Assembly: GCA_020226215.1 (NCBI GenBank)
Contig: CM035235.1
Span: forward strand, 43,739,511-43,803,510
From: Sindora glabra
Taxonomy: Eukaryota > Streptophyta > Magnoliopsida > Fabales > Fabaceae
Direction of reading: 5' to 3'
DNA length: 64,000 bases
A program made the position numbers and the translations under genes. Positions 49,974-62,826 of the stretch are shown piece by piece. The notes beneath the pieces were generated by a model. The model was not told the origin of the DNA, did not search any database, and saw nothing but the letters and a program-made list of their open reading frames with translations. The first letter of the stretch is position 1. Each line of letters begins with the position of its first letter.

Positions 49974-50073
49974 GAATTTATAAGAACTTGATAATTTAAT
50001 TAAAACCCTTGAGAAGTTCATAAAAGATAGGGATTCACTAAACACCCTTCTTAATCAAAAGACAGTTTTAACA
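49766..50073 (+). repeat. 88-bp duplication in the gag tail, offset 218 bp
   Basis: The segment from 'cttgataatttaattaaaac' (49,766) recurs at 49,984 with a few changes. The copia relic ends soon after the second copy. Confidence 0.88.
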
Positions 50074-51482
50074 TTTGTTATACCAACTTTGTTGTAAATT
50101 AACTCTCAATTAGGCATCACCTTATTCTGCAATATTACCTTACTGCATTATTGATTAGATATATTACTAATTAAGCTGTCAGCCTGCTATAGCTAGAACT
50201 ACAGCCCCAAGAGCTAAGCAACCAGAAATATAAACAGATCATAACCTTGGACCTTTGATCCGCGTAACTGTAATGCCACTGCATTCACTGGTTTGACCTT
50301 TCCTTTCAATTACTTCTATCACTTATAATTAAGTATTGCTCTCCATTCAACTACAACAAACCTTGCTTTAGGGTTCCTTGTGTTGATTAAGGTTGTTAGT
50401 AAGGTCATAAATGTATGCTTTGATATTTGTTTGTAAGGAGTAAATTTAAACATCTTCCTCTATATGCTTATTTTCTGCTCACTTCTTCTTCTCTTGTGAA
50501 CATGTGGATAAAAAATAGCATTACACATTTTTATATATATCATCTCTACTTTTGTATTTTATTTCGATTCCATCCCTACTTGCACTCATTGAATACATTT
50601 AGAGGTGAGTAAATTTGCTGTCACCATTGATTTTTAAAACATCCACCAATTTTACACTGGAGTTTTACTAGTTTATATTACTTCCGGTGATATGATTTCA
50701 GTATTTCATGTGAAAAAATGAGAAAGTATACGAGTCAAGCGTCTATGTGAATTTTTTTAGAATAAAATTTATGTTTTTTATTCAAATACTTAATTTACTG
50801 CAATATTTTTCCTTATTCTAATTAATTTTCTTTAAGGGTTATTTTGAATTTGGAAATTTATAATGTTTTTATTATTTACGTGGTTACAACTTTGGCTGTT
50901 GCTACCACAAATTGCCTCCTAATCATTTCCTTTATCTTGACACTCATGGTTGAATAGCTCCTACTTTTTTTTAATTTTTCAATTTAGTGAATTAAAGTTA
51001 ATTTTTTTTATGATCGGAATATCAATTTTTGATATACAATTTCTTCTTATATTACGCAAGCTTTTTCTCAAAGAAATTAACGATTTGTCATTTTAAGATA
51101 AACAGTTAGACCGAACCCTAAAAGAATTTGGTTTTCTCATGTTAAAATAATTTGTTACTAAATAAGTTTAATTCACTCCAATCTTATAAAAGTTATAAAT
51201 AGAAATATTAAGAAACAAAAGATAAAAATTTTGATATAGAACTTGAATCATGCGCATGATTTTCAACTTGTCCAATCTATTAAAACGTTAACTTCATACA
51301 TTTTTTTGCCAATTTCATCACACTAATTACATGGCTCCTTTGATACGCGTGCAACATATGTAAGTCACATGCATGACCTCTTTTGCATTACTAACTTTTA
51401 TGACCTTCATATTCATAATGCAAAGACAAGAAAGGAAGAAATAAAAAGAATTAGAATAAGATATATATCTCCCTTGAATTCA
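50074..51482. other. spacer
   Basis: 50,150-50,310 is GC-richer. On the minus strand one frame gives SVYISGCLALGAVVLAIAG, which looks like a membrane helix, but it is enclosed by stops. The rest is AT-rich with nothing identified. Confidence 0.35.
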
Positions 51483-51753
51483 GGCTCCATTTGTCCTATT
51501 AAAAAAATCATTTGTAACAAATTATGATTTATATGTACATTGATGAAAAAATGATATTGTATTTGTATTTGTCATTAAAAAAAATTGGAGTTATAGAAAT
51601 GGGAGAAGGTAAATTTTTCTTTAAAAAAGAGAAAGTTACTTTCTCATAAATTCATAATATTTAATATTAAGCAAGTAAAATATTCTCATTCATTTTAACA
51701 TTTTATAATTATATTTTACAAAAAAATCATTTTTCCTCACTGTAAACAGAGCC
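51483..51753. mobile_element. Tourist-like MITE
   Basis: 271 bp with imperfect inverted ends GGCTCCATTTGTCC and, from the right, GGCTCTGTTTACAG. The ends continue with a shared 'aaaaatcattt' block. The flanking triplets TCA and TTA agree at 2 of 3. No coding capacity. Confidence 0.5.
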
Positions 51754-53310
51754 TTATTTGAAATTATGTAGAACTCTCCTTAATTTTGCAAAAAAGCTTG
51801 TATTAAACACATTTTAAAAATTCTGTAATAAAAATGTTAATTTTAACTATAAAAATATACACAAAGGTCAAAAAGATTATTTTGTAATGAAAATATCCTT
51901 TATTTATATATGTTCTCATATCATTCTTACACCAAATTACTACAAATTTTGAATTTTTTTCATAAAAAGAAAATATTCTTATCAGCATGTTATTGTCGTA
52001 CAAACAAGATAGAAGATATCTTTAATAAAAAATGTTCTTAATGTTCTTGCATTTTTTTTCACATAAAAAAATGATGTGTATACCAAAAGTATTTGTTTTG
52101 AAATTTTTTTAATATTTAAAGTGTAGCAATTATTCTAAACTTTTGAGTATAAAAACCAATACATAGCATAGTATAAACATACTACAAATGTTGGACCGTA
52201 GTAATTGCCTTCAAAGAAAATATAATTAAAGATAAGTGCATTAGATAAATCACAAAATTATTGATATTAAAAGTTGAAAATTATATCCCTTGTAAAATGA
52301 TAATTTTGAATATCTAAAATAAACATTACAGTTTACATATTAAAATAAGTGAGAAAGAAAGTATGTAAACAAAAATTTTTGGTAAAGACAAATCTAGCAA
52401 AGACCTCAAATTTTGGAAGAATTAAATTTGGAGTCAAATGAGCAGAACAAAAAAATATATAAATAAAAGAAGGATAGCTCAGTCACAAAATAATCCTTTT
52501 GACATTTGACAATATTTTAATAGTTAAAATTAACATTTTCTTCATTATCAAAAAAAATATTTTCTTATTGCAATATTTAAAATGGATTCAGGTGTAACAA
52601 TTTTATAAAATTATTCAGAAGGTTGTGTATATTTTAGAATTAAAAGGAAATATGTGTAATTTTAATTAAATCCAAGAGAGATACGTGCTCAAAAAGTAAA
52701 TAGACTTCCTCGATTTTTTTTATAGATACATCCTATGTCTAGAGTAACATCAAACATAAGCATGCACTCAGAAATACACATAATTAAATTTAGTGACATT
52801 AAACATAAATAAATTGAAAAAAAATTATAAATTGAAAAGTTGGTATCACTATTTTACAAGCAAAAATAAGGATCTTATGTTCATTGATGATTAAACTTTG
52901 GCAACAGATGCCGTGACGATGGGAAGGACTTGTAGGCCGTAATTGATAGAATTAGAGCACCTGGCTGTGAATTACTTTGACCGAATTCCAATCATGTTGT
53001 CCGAACAATCTTTGGTATGCTTGACATTACTCTATCTTACAATTTAAATGGTGAAATCATTTCAAAAGAAAAATAAAGTGAAAAAATTGAAAAGCCATTA
53101 AAAAGTAAAAGTGAAAGATTGTATTTTAATTTAATCTTACTGAGAAAATCACAATTGTTGATTGGCCACTAAAACCAATTCGAAAGAAACTTAACTTACT
53201 AAAAATAAATAAATAACTTTATCAATCTTCAATATCTTATTGTTTACAAGCGACTCTTTCTAAAACAAAATATATAAAATTTTCAAGTGACCATTAATCA
53301 CTTATAAATC
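51754..53310. other. AT-rich spacer with one gene-like patch
   Basis: Nothing identified except 52,880-53,010, which is GC-richer. On the minus strand it reads CSDNMIGIRSK, stop, then FTARCSNSINYGLQVLPIVT and ASVAKV before a stop. It could be the end of a dead gene; I do not recognise it. Confidence 0.3.
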
Positions 53311-54870
53311 TATTATTCATGATATAATCATGACTTTTCCCACAAAATGAACTACATAAATGAATTGATGCAGAATATGCGACCACGTGAATAAAAACTT
53401 AATGAATTTATCATAGTGTTTAAATTTGATCCAATGTAATATCAATAAAGAAAATGACATGGGTAGTTTCACTTATTTCAATCGAAAATATTTTCTTGAA
53501 GAATAATCTCATTTGAATTTTTTGTAGTTATAGAATGATAAAATAATAATAAAATTCTAAATGTTTATTATTAAATATAGGTTGTGTGGTGAAAAATTAC
53601 ATCACCTGATATTGGAAAGAAGTTACTTTCTCCAATATTCCATGCACCTTCTATGAACTCCATTTAAAGAACTACATAAGCCAAAGTATCGAATAGTTAA
53701 CCATCAGCAACTTATATACAGAAATGTATAGAGATGGCAATGGGTTGAGTTCAAGTAAACTAGAACTAAACCCAATTAAATTAAGATTTATTAAAAATAT
53801 TTTACTTTAGATTTGATAAGATTCCAGGCTTGTTAAGGATGCAATTAAAATGACCATAATAGACCCATTTGAACCCACTAATTAAATTATAATTTAAAAA
53901 TTTTTAATAATTAATTTTTATAATTATGAATAATATTCTTTTTTCTCATTTACATCCATTCTAATTTTAACTCATTCATACTATCCATATTAGTTTTAGG
54001 ATAAATGTGAGTTGTATCATTATTGGCTTTATCAAATAAAGGTCATATTAGATCAACTAATGGATAATTATTTATCCATTTTTATTTTCATACAATACTA
54101 TTAATTGTACAAACTAATAATATAAAATATAAAATACTTTAAAAATATCTTAATAATTTAGTATAATTTAAATAATTTTAAAATTATTTATACAAAATAA
54201 ACTATCATAATATCTTTATATATGTGATAATATTAATTTTTCATATAATAAAATATTAATTATATACTATATTATTCAAATAGAACTAATGTGATACTTA
54301 GAAGGGTTTTAAGACTTATTGAATAATTACAAGAGAGTGCTTGCTATAGTATTTTTAGAGTTTTAAAATTTGAATTAATATGGCAAGCTTTGAAATCATT
54401 TAATTGAAATTATCCAATCAAAATTATCTATTTTTAACAAATGTGTTCAAATCATTTTAATTTAACAAAATTTAAATTACCATGTCACTCAAAGTTTCAA
54501 AACCAAAGGAATACCATAGAATTCACCTTATAGGAGATAGATTCATATGTTTTATAAATTAATATTATAATAGGCTTAATATAATATTCAAGAAGAACTT
54601 AAGATGGGATGGATATTTAATAGTTATGACCTATACCAAACCCAAATCAATAAATAATGAGTCCAATTTGGATAAAATTCATTAAATAAATATCTATCGA
54701 TTTAGATAAGATTAAATAAATATGGGTATTTTTGCAGCGTCAACTTATATATATATCTCTATTAATCATGTTGTAATCATAATTTTTGGCACGAAATAAA
54801 CTGCATGAATGAATCATCGAAGAATATGTGACTAGATTAAATAAAAAACTTAATGAATCATGAAATTATT
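53311..54870. repeat. ~110-bp duplicated segment flanking a hAT-like relic
   Basis: 53,311-53,420 and 54,761-54,870 share 'aatcat', 'aaatgaatt/aatgaatca', 'agaatatg(c/t)gac' and 'ataaaa(a)acttaatgaat' in the same order, 1450 bp apart. The repeat flanks the element at about 53,719-54,740. Confidence 0.55.
53719..54740. mobile_element. hAT-like relic
   Basis: Near its left end is TAGAGATGGCAATGGGTT, and near its right end 'atgggtatttttgc' with 'atctcta' beyond, typical of plant hAT derivatives with inverted ends. An 11-bp direct repeat CAACTTATATA flanks it (53,708-53,718 and 54,741-54,751), longer than the 8 bp expected, so the borders are uncertain. No open frame. Confidence 0.4.
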
Positions 54871-55729
54871 AATTAATAAATGAATAAATATTGGCAAACA
54901 GGTCAAAACAATTCCATTTAAGTGATACTAATATTTTCCTGGATCCAACGCGTCGTTGTGTATATCGAAGACTCCAAAGTATAAAATATCTTCACCACTG
55001 CTCTAATTTACTATCTAGCCTATTAAAACCAATAAAGCCCTTGTCAATTTAATTTGGGTTGAGTAGAAATCTGGCTAGGCCCTTGAGAACTTACTTCTAT
55101 AAACTTAATCATGTGTTCCCCTCCTACGTCTCTCGTAAAATAATATAAGTGATGCGTAAAATGAAATTAGTGTTTTTCTTTTCAATTTATTTTCATTGGA
55201 TTTAAGTTTTTTATATATATTGTTTACATCTTGGGAGGTACAATCACGTATCGAATATATTTTGAGTTGGGCATCTTTATTGCTCTTTTCCTACCATTCA
55301 AAATTTTATGATGCTACTTTTTATGTTTTATTCTGTTTTAATTATTACTTTTTATCTTTGATAGGTTATTTTATTCCTCCAACTTTTTTTCCCTAATGTT
55401 TCACAAACCTCATATAATTAGCGCCAGCTTCATCATGCTGATTATATGTCTTCATGGTATGCGTGCAATATGCATGACATGTTGCATAGTTTTTATCAGC
55501 CCTTTCATAATCATGATCCAATGATGGAAACATCGTAAGAAAATAAATTCTCTCCAGCTTTATCATAAGAAAATAATTACGCTCTTAAAAAAAGTTAATT
55601 TGCTATTAATTGTAACGCTAAACAAGTAATGTGTTACCTATACTTAGATGAGGGGCTTTCCTCTTCCATAAAACTGAAATTAAATATTTTATTTCCTTAC
55701 TAAAATATGACATTAAAAATATAAAAAAT
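54871..55729. other. AT-rich spacer
   Basis: Nothing identified. The open frame at 55,196-55,396 is hydrophobic because of the T-rich sequence. Confidence 0.4.
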
Positions 55730-56230
55730 TGAGACGAAAATTTTCATTTCAAAAATGTAAAAACTAAGATTTTTTGTCACAAAAATATTTGTTGCAACAG
55801 CTTCGCAATAAAATTTTGATTTTGTCGCAAATTTGAGATGAAAATTTCTGCTCCTATAATTAAATTTCCATTCAAAAGAGAAAGACCAAGTTCAGTAATC
55901 TTTTAATATTTGAGATGCAATTTTCCATTACAAATATTTTTATTTTTGTGAAAATATTTGAGATGAATCTTCCCTTGCCAAAAAGAAAATTGAATTTTTT
56001 TGTTTTTGCACGGAAATTTCTACCACAAATCTAAGAATGTTTTTTACAGGGCAATGAAAAATTCTATCTAAAAAATTTAATATCAAATACATATATATAT
56101 ATATATATATATATATTACATTTTGTGATGGAAACTCTTTCCCAAAGTTAAAACATGTGTTTAAACGTAAAAAAATCGAAGTTTTCTAAAAATGTTGAGA
56201 TGAAGATTTCGTTCCATAATAGCATAGTTC
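55730..56230. mobile_element. degenerate CACTA-type subterminal repeats
   Basis: At least five variants of 'tttgagatgaaaatttc' occur at about 55,732, 55,834, 55,910, 55,950 and 56,197, along with 'ttgtcgcaaat' and 'ttcgcaataaaa'. Many plant CACTA elements carry such GA(C/T)GAAAATTT arrays near their ends. No CACTA terminus or transposase frame was found. A (TA)n run lies at about 56,088-56,115. Confidence 0.35.
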
Positions 56231-57701
56231 TAACACATTTTTTGAAAGTTCGATTTGCATTTTTTTACAGTTAATCTGCCGTGTTTTTAACAGAATTTAT
56301 TGGCTGATCCAAAAATTTTAAATTGTAATGGCAACTTTACATATAAAATAATAGTAAAATTAATATAAAATTTAATTTTTTTAATATAATTTTTTATTTA
56401 TTCTTGTGTGTAACTAATGAGTTTCAAACATTCTTATAATTGGTTAGAATAAAATTTTTCTTTTTAACTGATGTAGAAATATATTGTGAAAAACAATTTT
56501 GTTTAAATTGGTTATAAAAATAAATTTGCTTGCGGGGCAATTGCCTCCACATCATTGTTACAGATCCATCACCTGATAGGATTTGTATAGAATGAAAGAC
56601 AGCCAACAGAACGAGTATTACCAGCAACAAAAAGCCATGTCAGTTTAGCAAATTCATTTCACAGGACCATAACATGCAATAAAAGTAAAATATAAAATAT
56701 CAAACTTAATATTATGTTGGTATCAAGTAGTAGTAAAAATAGAGAAATATAACCGGTGATAATCCCAAATGTCCACATTATCCGTTCCCTCCGTATATAA
56801 CTTCCACGCCATTTGTTTTGATAAAAATTATCTTCTATAAAAATATAGTTATAAATTGTTAAGTGGGAAGAAAATGCTTAGTACTATCTTGATTCCTTTT
56901 TATTTGTCACAATTAACTAATTTTATAGATATTAAGAAGATGGTTTAATTTGTTTATTTTTAGTGAACTTTTCAAGACTATTCTTTATGTACAAAGTTTA
57001 AAACAGTTGAAAATAGAAAAAAAATTTTGATGAAATAAATACAATAGGGTTAAGAGTGTCTAATAATGAAACATTTTTAATAAAAAAGAAGGATAAAGCT
57101 AAAAAAAATATTTATTACTTCATTGAAATTCTAAAGTTACAAATAAAAAGGAATAATTTTTTTTTCAAAATATGACAAACAAAAAAGGAATGGAGTATAT
57201 TTATGTTAAATGTAAGGAGTTTAGCAGAAAATAACTTCCTTTTTTTAAAGAGAAAGTTATTTTCTTCCAATAGCATAATAACTCAAGATATAATTTTATT
57301 TTTTTAGTACAAAGGTTTGGTGAGAGTGTATTATTGCTTCTATTAGGAGATTTTTCTACCAAAATTGTATTCAAAAAATAAATGCCTTCTGTTATGTTAA
57401 TGTCCCTTCCATCATTATTTTGATTAATTGTTTTCATTTCCATTTTTAAAAGTCCATTGTCCAAAGACAACACTTGATACTGAAGCTCTCGATACTTCTT
57501 AAGTAGCATAAATATCGGGTAAATATAATGATCGATACAACACTTCATACATTGTATATTGTATTCGTAATTGATTGTCACTTTCACTTTTGAATTATTC
57601 ACGATGTATTTTTATTTTCTATTTTTTCATATTCTCATGAGAATAGTTTGAACTATACCCATCTAACATGAAATGCTTGATTAGTTTGACGATAAATATA
57701 A
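56231..57701. other. AT-rich spacer with one long orphan frame
   Basis: Minus-strand open frame 57,201-57,602 encodes 133 residues with no recognised motif (contains RELQYQVLSLDNGLLKME). In AT-rich DNA one frame of this length in 64 kb can arise by chance. Nothing else identified. Confidence 0.3.
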
Positions 57702-58220
57702 GGAAAAATGTAAAAACAGCCTTTAACTTTGGGGTCATTAAATTTTAGTTCCATTTACTTTGAAAACTTAGAAATTATCTTCTTAAAATTTATAAAACTT
57801 GAATTTAACACTCATTTTCAACTTAATTAATCATTCCATCAAATTATATAATTTTTACATCAACTTTTTGACAACAATCACAATATTATAGTATATTGAT
57901 TTATTTCACTGTATTTACTTCCATATATAATTTTTCAACCCATTTTTTATTATTTAATTAAATCTCTATATATCTAATTTAATTCATTATAATTATATAA
58001 CATACAAAAAAAAGATAACCTAATATAGTATAATATTATGATTCTTGTTCAAAAATATTATTAAAAATTATATAATTTAATAAAATGGTAAGTTAAGTTA
58101 ATGATGTGTGTTAGATCCAAGTTTTGTAGAGTTTAAGAGAGTGATTTTCAAGTTTTCAAAGTAGAAGAGGGTAAAATACGACCAATCCAAAATTAAGGGG
58201 AATATTTTGCATTTTTCTCA
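57702..58220. mobile_element. MITE-like element with inverted ends
   Basis: Left end 'aggaaaaatgtaaaaacagc', and the right end read inward is 'gagaaaaatgcaaaatattc', followed on both sides by C/T-rich 'ctttaactttgg' and 'ccttaattttgg'. AAATATA flanks it at 57,695-57,701 and 58,221-58,227. Related to 700-1146. Non-coding. Confidence 0.6.
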
Positions 58221-58535
58221 AAATATAGTATACGAGCTTACCTTCAATTGTTTAATGAATCTAAATTTATTTAATAAAGATAAAACTTAAACTCATCTTT
58301 CTTTGAAATTATGTAGCCCATTCTAACTTTGAAAGATGATGATTGCATAATTATTGGTTATGTGATTATATAATCATCAGCCAAGAAGGATTAATGTAAT
58401 AATTTTAATGACTGTATAGTGCAGTTAATAAATTTGCATTAATGGTTATGTTTGATATATCTGGTTTTTCCTTTTACAAATGCATTCACCATAATTAATA
58501 AATCTAGCTAAGTTGAGTTCTTCCCAATCCAGAAG

Positions 58536-58854
58536 ATGCAGGTTGCTGTTTCTACTTCTGCTATTTCCTTCAACAGTTGATTCTTGATGTTTTCAAATAC
58601 AAAATTAGCAATGATGTTGGGAAACTTGGGAAAGTGTTTCAGTCTATATCCTCCATCAAGGTCAGTAGTCAATTTTTTTCTTCATTTGATTGGAATCTAA
58701 CATTGCTTGACCTTTTTTACTTATTGTTTCTAGACTATTAACTCCAAATTTTGTAGAGGCTTTGGTTAACCCCAGCACGCTACAGGAAAATTTGGCTGTT
58801 GATTTGAAGGGTTGCATCAAATTGAATGAAGCTGGGTTTTACTTGAAATACTGA
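58536..58854 (+). pseudogene. degenerate two-part fragment of an unrecognised gene
   Basis: ATG at 58,536 opens MQVAVSTSAISFN. A neighbouring frame continues ILDVFKYKISNDVGKLGKVF to QSISSIK and a donor AAG/GTCAGT at 58,660. After 'ttgtttctag' the next part reads LLTPNFVEALVNPSTLQENL, then AVDLKGCIKLNEAGFYLKY and TGA at 58,852. Composition is protein-like and unlike the AT-rich surroundings. The exon phases do not match and a frameshift separates the opening from the rest, so I call it a pseudogene. Family not recognised. What looks like an intron is only 73 bp. Confidence 0.4.
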
Positions 58855-59075
58855 GCTTTGTTGTTCAAGAGGTTAATTACATTTTATTTGGCTTTAGATT
58901 TGAGAATTTGTTGACTCAGATAGATATTGTTTCTTCACGCGTTTCTTGTTAGTCATGTAAGATGTTTTTACCTATTTAAATCTCTCTTGGAATTAATAAA
59001 TAGCTATATATGTATGTGCATATGTATATATAGCGGAGCTTATTTTTATTTTTTTTAAACAAATTTACTTATTAC

Positions 59076-59792
59076 TAGGGATGCAAATGGGTCAAGTGGC
59101 CTATGGCCTGACCTAATTAAGAGTTAACTCGACTCGACCTATTTAACTAAATGAGTCAGGCTAAGGTCAGTATAAAAGCTTTTTTAATTAAATAGGTCAG
59201 ACTTTTTTATTTTAAGCCTATCCTACAAGCCTATTGGGCCAGCCTATTTAATATTTTTTATTTAAATTTATTTACTATAAAGGTAATGACATATAGATTT
59301 TTTTTTCAAGTCCATTATATAGATTAAATATTTTAAATATTTGTTGTATAATTTATGGTGAACTAATTTGCCTTTGTTGTTAACCTTTGATGTTATGACA
59401 ACTTAATGTTATTTTACTTTTAATTAAATATTGAATATTTAAATTAGTAATTTTATGTTATGAGTATATGGATTTATTTCTTTATTAATTAGTTCTTATA
59501 TAAATTTTTTTATTAATTTTAGTATTATTAGGAATATTTTAAGAATATATTGATATAAGTTTATATAAGTTATTGGCTTATTTAAGGCTTTTTTATAATA
59601 AGCCTTCTAAGTCTTAAGTTGTTAGCCTATTTAAAAGCTTGCATTTAGAGCAGGCTTTTAAAACAGGCCAGGCTCGGACCTGAAATAAAGCCTTATATAA
59701 GCTAATAGGCCAAGCTCAGGCCAATGTTTTGTAATATAGGCCCAGCCTATTTAAGGCAGAGTCTAACTCAACCCAGTACATTTGCACCCCTA
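59076..59792. mobile_element. hAT-family non-autonomous element, 717 bp
   Basis: Terminal inverted repeats TAGGGATGCAAATGGGTCAA and, from the right end, TAGGGGTGCAAATGTACTGG, flanked by perfect 8-bp target duplications CTTATTAC at 59,068-59,075 and 59,793-59,800. Subterminal sequence is rich in 'aggcctatttaa' and 'gcctatt' words. An 8-bp duplication with TAGGG ends is diagnostic for hAT transposons. No transposase, so it depended on a helper. Confidence 0.92.
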
Positions 59793-59800
59793 CTTATTAC

Positions 59801-61832
59801 TAATGGCTAAAATAAGTTGAAATTAGTCTTACATTATTTTTGACAGCCATTTTGTATCACTAGAGCTAATGTTTATGAAAAACATGGAAGGATTATGTCG
59901 ATAAATATTTCAATGGTTTACGGCCGTAGATGATTATATAGGATTTTGATTGATGCTCATTGACTATCAATAATACAATTTGTGAGACCTTCATTGTGAC
60001 ATCCATTGATAGCCAAATCTGTGTCACTAATCGTATTTTATTTTCGACAATTTGTTTTGCTTTGTGACAGTCATCATCATTGGTAATTGTCTCCTCTCTT
60101 GTAGCTATCGGATGTATGAGTTAAAAAAGGAAAATGCTATATCACCTGACTAACAAAGATTAAAACAAATTTCGAATAAATTGCTACCATTGGATTTAAA
60201 TTTGACAGCAATTCCCTGTTTGAATGAATGGTAGATGAATTACTTTACTACATTTCGGAACTCATTTGGTACATTTTTTTTTTGTTCTTATAGTAATGTC
60301 CATTAAAAAAATGTGAATTTCCGTTATTAAAAAGTGGAAAAGAAAATTATCGGAAAAAAAGTATTAATCATATTTATATATTTAAATCACAAAAGTTGTA
60401 CAACTAATTTTGAAATTAAGCAGAAATTGTTAATTTTTAATTTTTAATTTTTAATAAATTATTCATTGATTAATTTTTAAAATTGGCTCTTCTTTAAAAT
60501 AAGCGATATTATTTTATTCATGATAAATTTTGGAATAGTGCTACACAAAAATATATATAGGATTGCGTAGATTTCCCCTCAAAAGAAAATCATTCATAAT
60601 GAACAAATATAGAAGAAAATTAGTGTGCAAATCTAATCGGGAATGAGGCTCACTTTTTTTATTTGAGTTCTATGATTTTATTGGATAAATTTAATGGCCA
60701 ATAAATTATTCAATTTAAAACCGAAATTGAGTTAGACCCTTATTAACTGCATTTGTAATGTGAAGAAAAAAATATCTCATGCCATTTTTTTTAATTTACA
60801 AGTGTTAGACTGTTGAGAAATATATATATCTATATATATATAATTTAGGAGAACCTTAAATTAAACCAGAAGTAAAAAACATTCATTTTTCTTACACCAC
60901 TCTACACATCATATTTCTCGTGTCCATTTTATGACGTGCATGGTGGTGGGTGTTTTAATTTGAAGAAGTATGATTTTTCTTTTTATTCCTCATTTTGTTT
61001 ATCAATCCAAGTTAAAATATGAATCTTATTGGTAACTCTTCAAATTAAGTCTTCCTCAATAATTATTACCACTACTCAGATAGTATTTTTTTTGGACTTG
61101 TTTGCTAATAATCATTCATTTATTAATTATTAAATTGATGATTCACAAAATGTTCATTTCATCTTGTCACATATTTTATAACGTACCATTTATACAGCTT
61201 GTTTTGCGTGAAAAGTCATTGTTACAGGGTGTTTAATGAATTTATAAGCAAGTAAATGGTTAACTATTAATTTTCCTATATCTTAATGCTGAAGGAGTTG
61301 TTTATAGATAATGTGTGGGATATTGGAAAAAATTAAATTGTAAATTTAAGATATTTTTAAGGAGAGCGAATGGTGACTAATTTTGAATAATTTACACGTT
61401 TATCATGATTAATAATGGTTGATTGCTTAGAAAAAGAACACTTCTCACTAATGACTTTAACCTATATAATATTTTCTTTTTATTATATTATAATGATGAT
61501 GATCAGCTAGAGAAGGAAGACTTGTCATGAGACACTTCTAATAGATACTTTTTTAGTTTTTATTCTTTCCAATAACACTGTTAAAGAATAGAAATTTACA
61601 ACAGTTAGAACATCTATATTTATTTTTGGACGAAAAAATGCTTCTCTAAAAAGATTCAATAAATTTCTGGTGCTTGATATTTGCACAAATTTTGGTCAAA
61701 GGAAATGTACCAATGTTTGGCCTTCTGATATTTACACAAATTTCACCTTTTAGTTTTAATTTATTTTTTATAAAAATTTTATATGTTTTGTAATTTTTTA
61801 AATATAGCTGTATACAGATTTTAGCTTTGTTT
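59801..61832. other. AT-rich spacer
   Basis: 59,880-60,120 is GC-richer but without a frame. A (TA)n run lies near 60,821-60,842. Nothing else identified. Confidence 0.4.
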
Positions 61833-62375
61833 TATGTAAGAAAATAATAAGTTAGCTAATAGCTAACAAGGTAATTAGTAGTTGATAAGTTGATTGTATA
61901 AAAAATATTTTTGAAATTTAACTATTGACTTTACTGAAAATATAAAATGATATAAATGGATATATTAATTAATTTGATATATAAATTAAAGTAATTTATA
62001 TTTATTTAAAAATTAAATTGTAATAACACAATCAAGATATTAAAAAATTATAATTATAAAAAATTCAATTAATTATAATTTCTAATGTCATATATTTTTT
62101 ATTCATCTTTTTACTTATTTTTAATTTATTATTTAAACCAAATTTATTATATTACATATTTATTCAATTACTTAATTAATTTCTATTTATGTACTATTTA
62201 AAATGACAATATAATTTTTTATTAAAGGTATCAATTGTAAATTAATAAAAATAAAAAGGATAAATTTGTAAAAAAAATTGAAAAGCTATTAGCTTATTAA
62301 ATCAAAGCTTTTTTTTTCCTAATAAGCTAATGTATAAAATAATAATTAGCTTATTTGCTAGCCAAAATACTGCCT
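61833..62375. mobile_element. possible MITE with 'agcta' ends
   Basis: Left 'ataagttagctaatagctaa' and right 'aataattagcttatttgcta' are imperfect inverted repeats, with further 'aagctattagcttatt' and 'aataagctaatg' near the right end. Interior very AT-rich. No clear target duplication. Confidence 0.4.
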
Positions 62376-62826
62376 GATCATTAGAAAACGAAAACTTGCA
62401 ATTGTATTTACTTAGAGTTGAAACACCAATAGTTTATTAGATATATAGTTTTATAATACAATATTTAAAATTTCTTGTAAAACTTGTAAAAAAATATTTT
62501 AAAAAAATAATGAATTGTAACTCTCATATGGAAATTCATTCCCCCCTATTAAAACATCATTTATGATTTGGTGAACATTTAAAAAGGTTGATGGATTTTA
62601 TATTTTAATCTTGACCAATATTTAATTCAAGGCTTAATAATACGTTTACGTGTGTGTATTAATAATATGAGTTGTAAACTATTAGACGAATTTGCTAATT
62701 CAAGAATAAGAAATTGAACTTTTGATGTTGAGGAAACCATAATGCCTTGAAGATATAACAAATGTCATTCAAGTCGAAAATCCAAGGTATCATATTATCA
62801 AGTAATAGACTAGTGAATTTTGATTG

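Noticed and set aside
57201..57602. 133-codon minus-strand frame, the longest intergenic frame
   Set aside because: No motif, no splice or promoter context, and one such length is expected by chance in 64 kb of AT-rich DNA.
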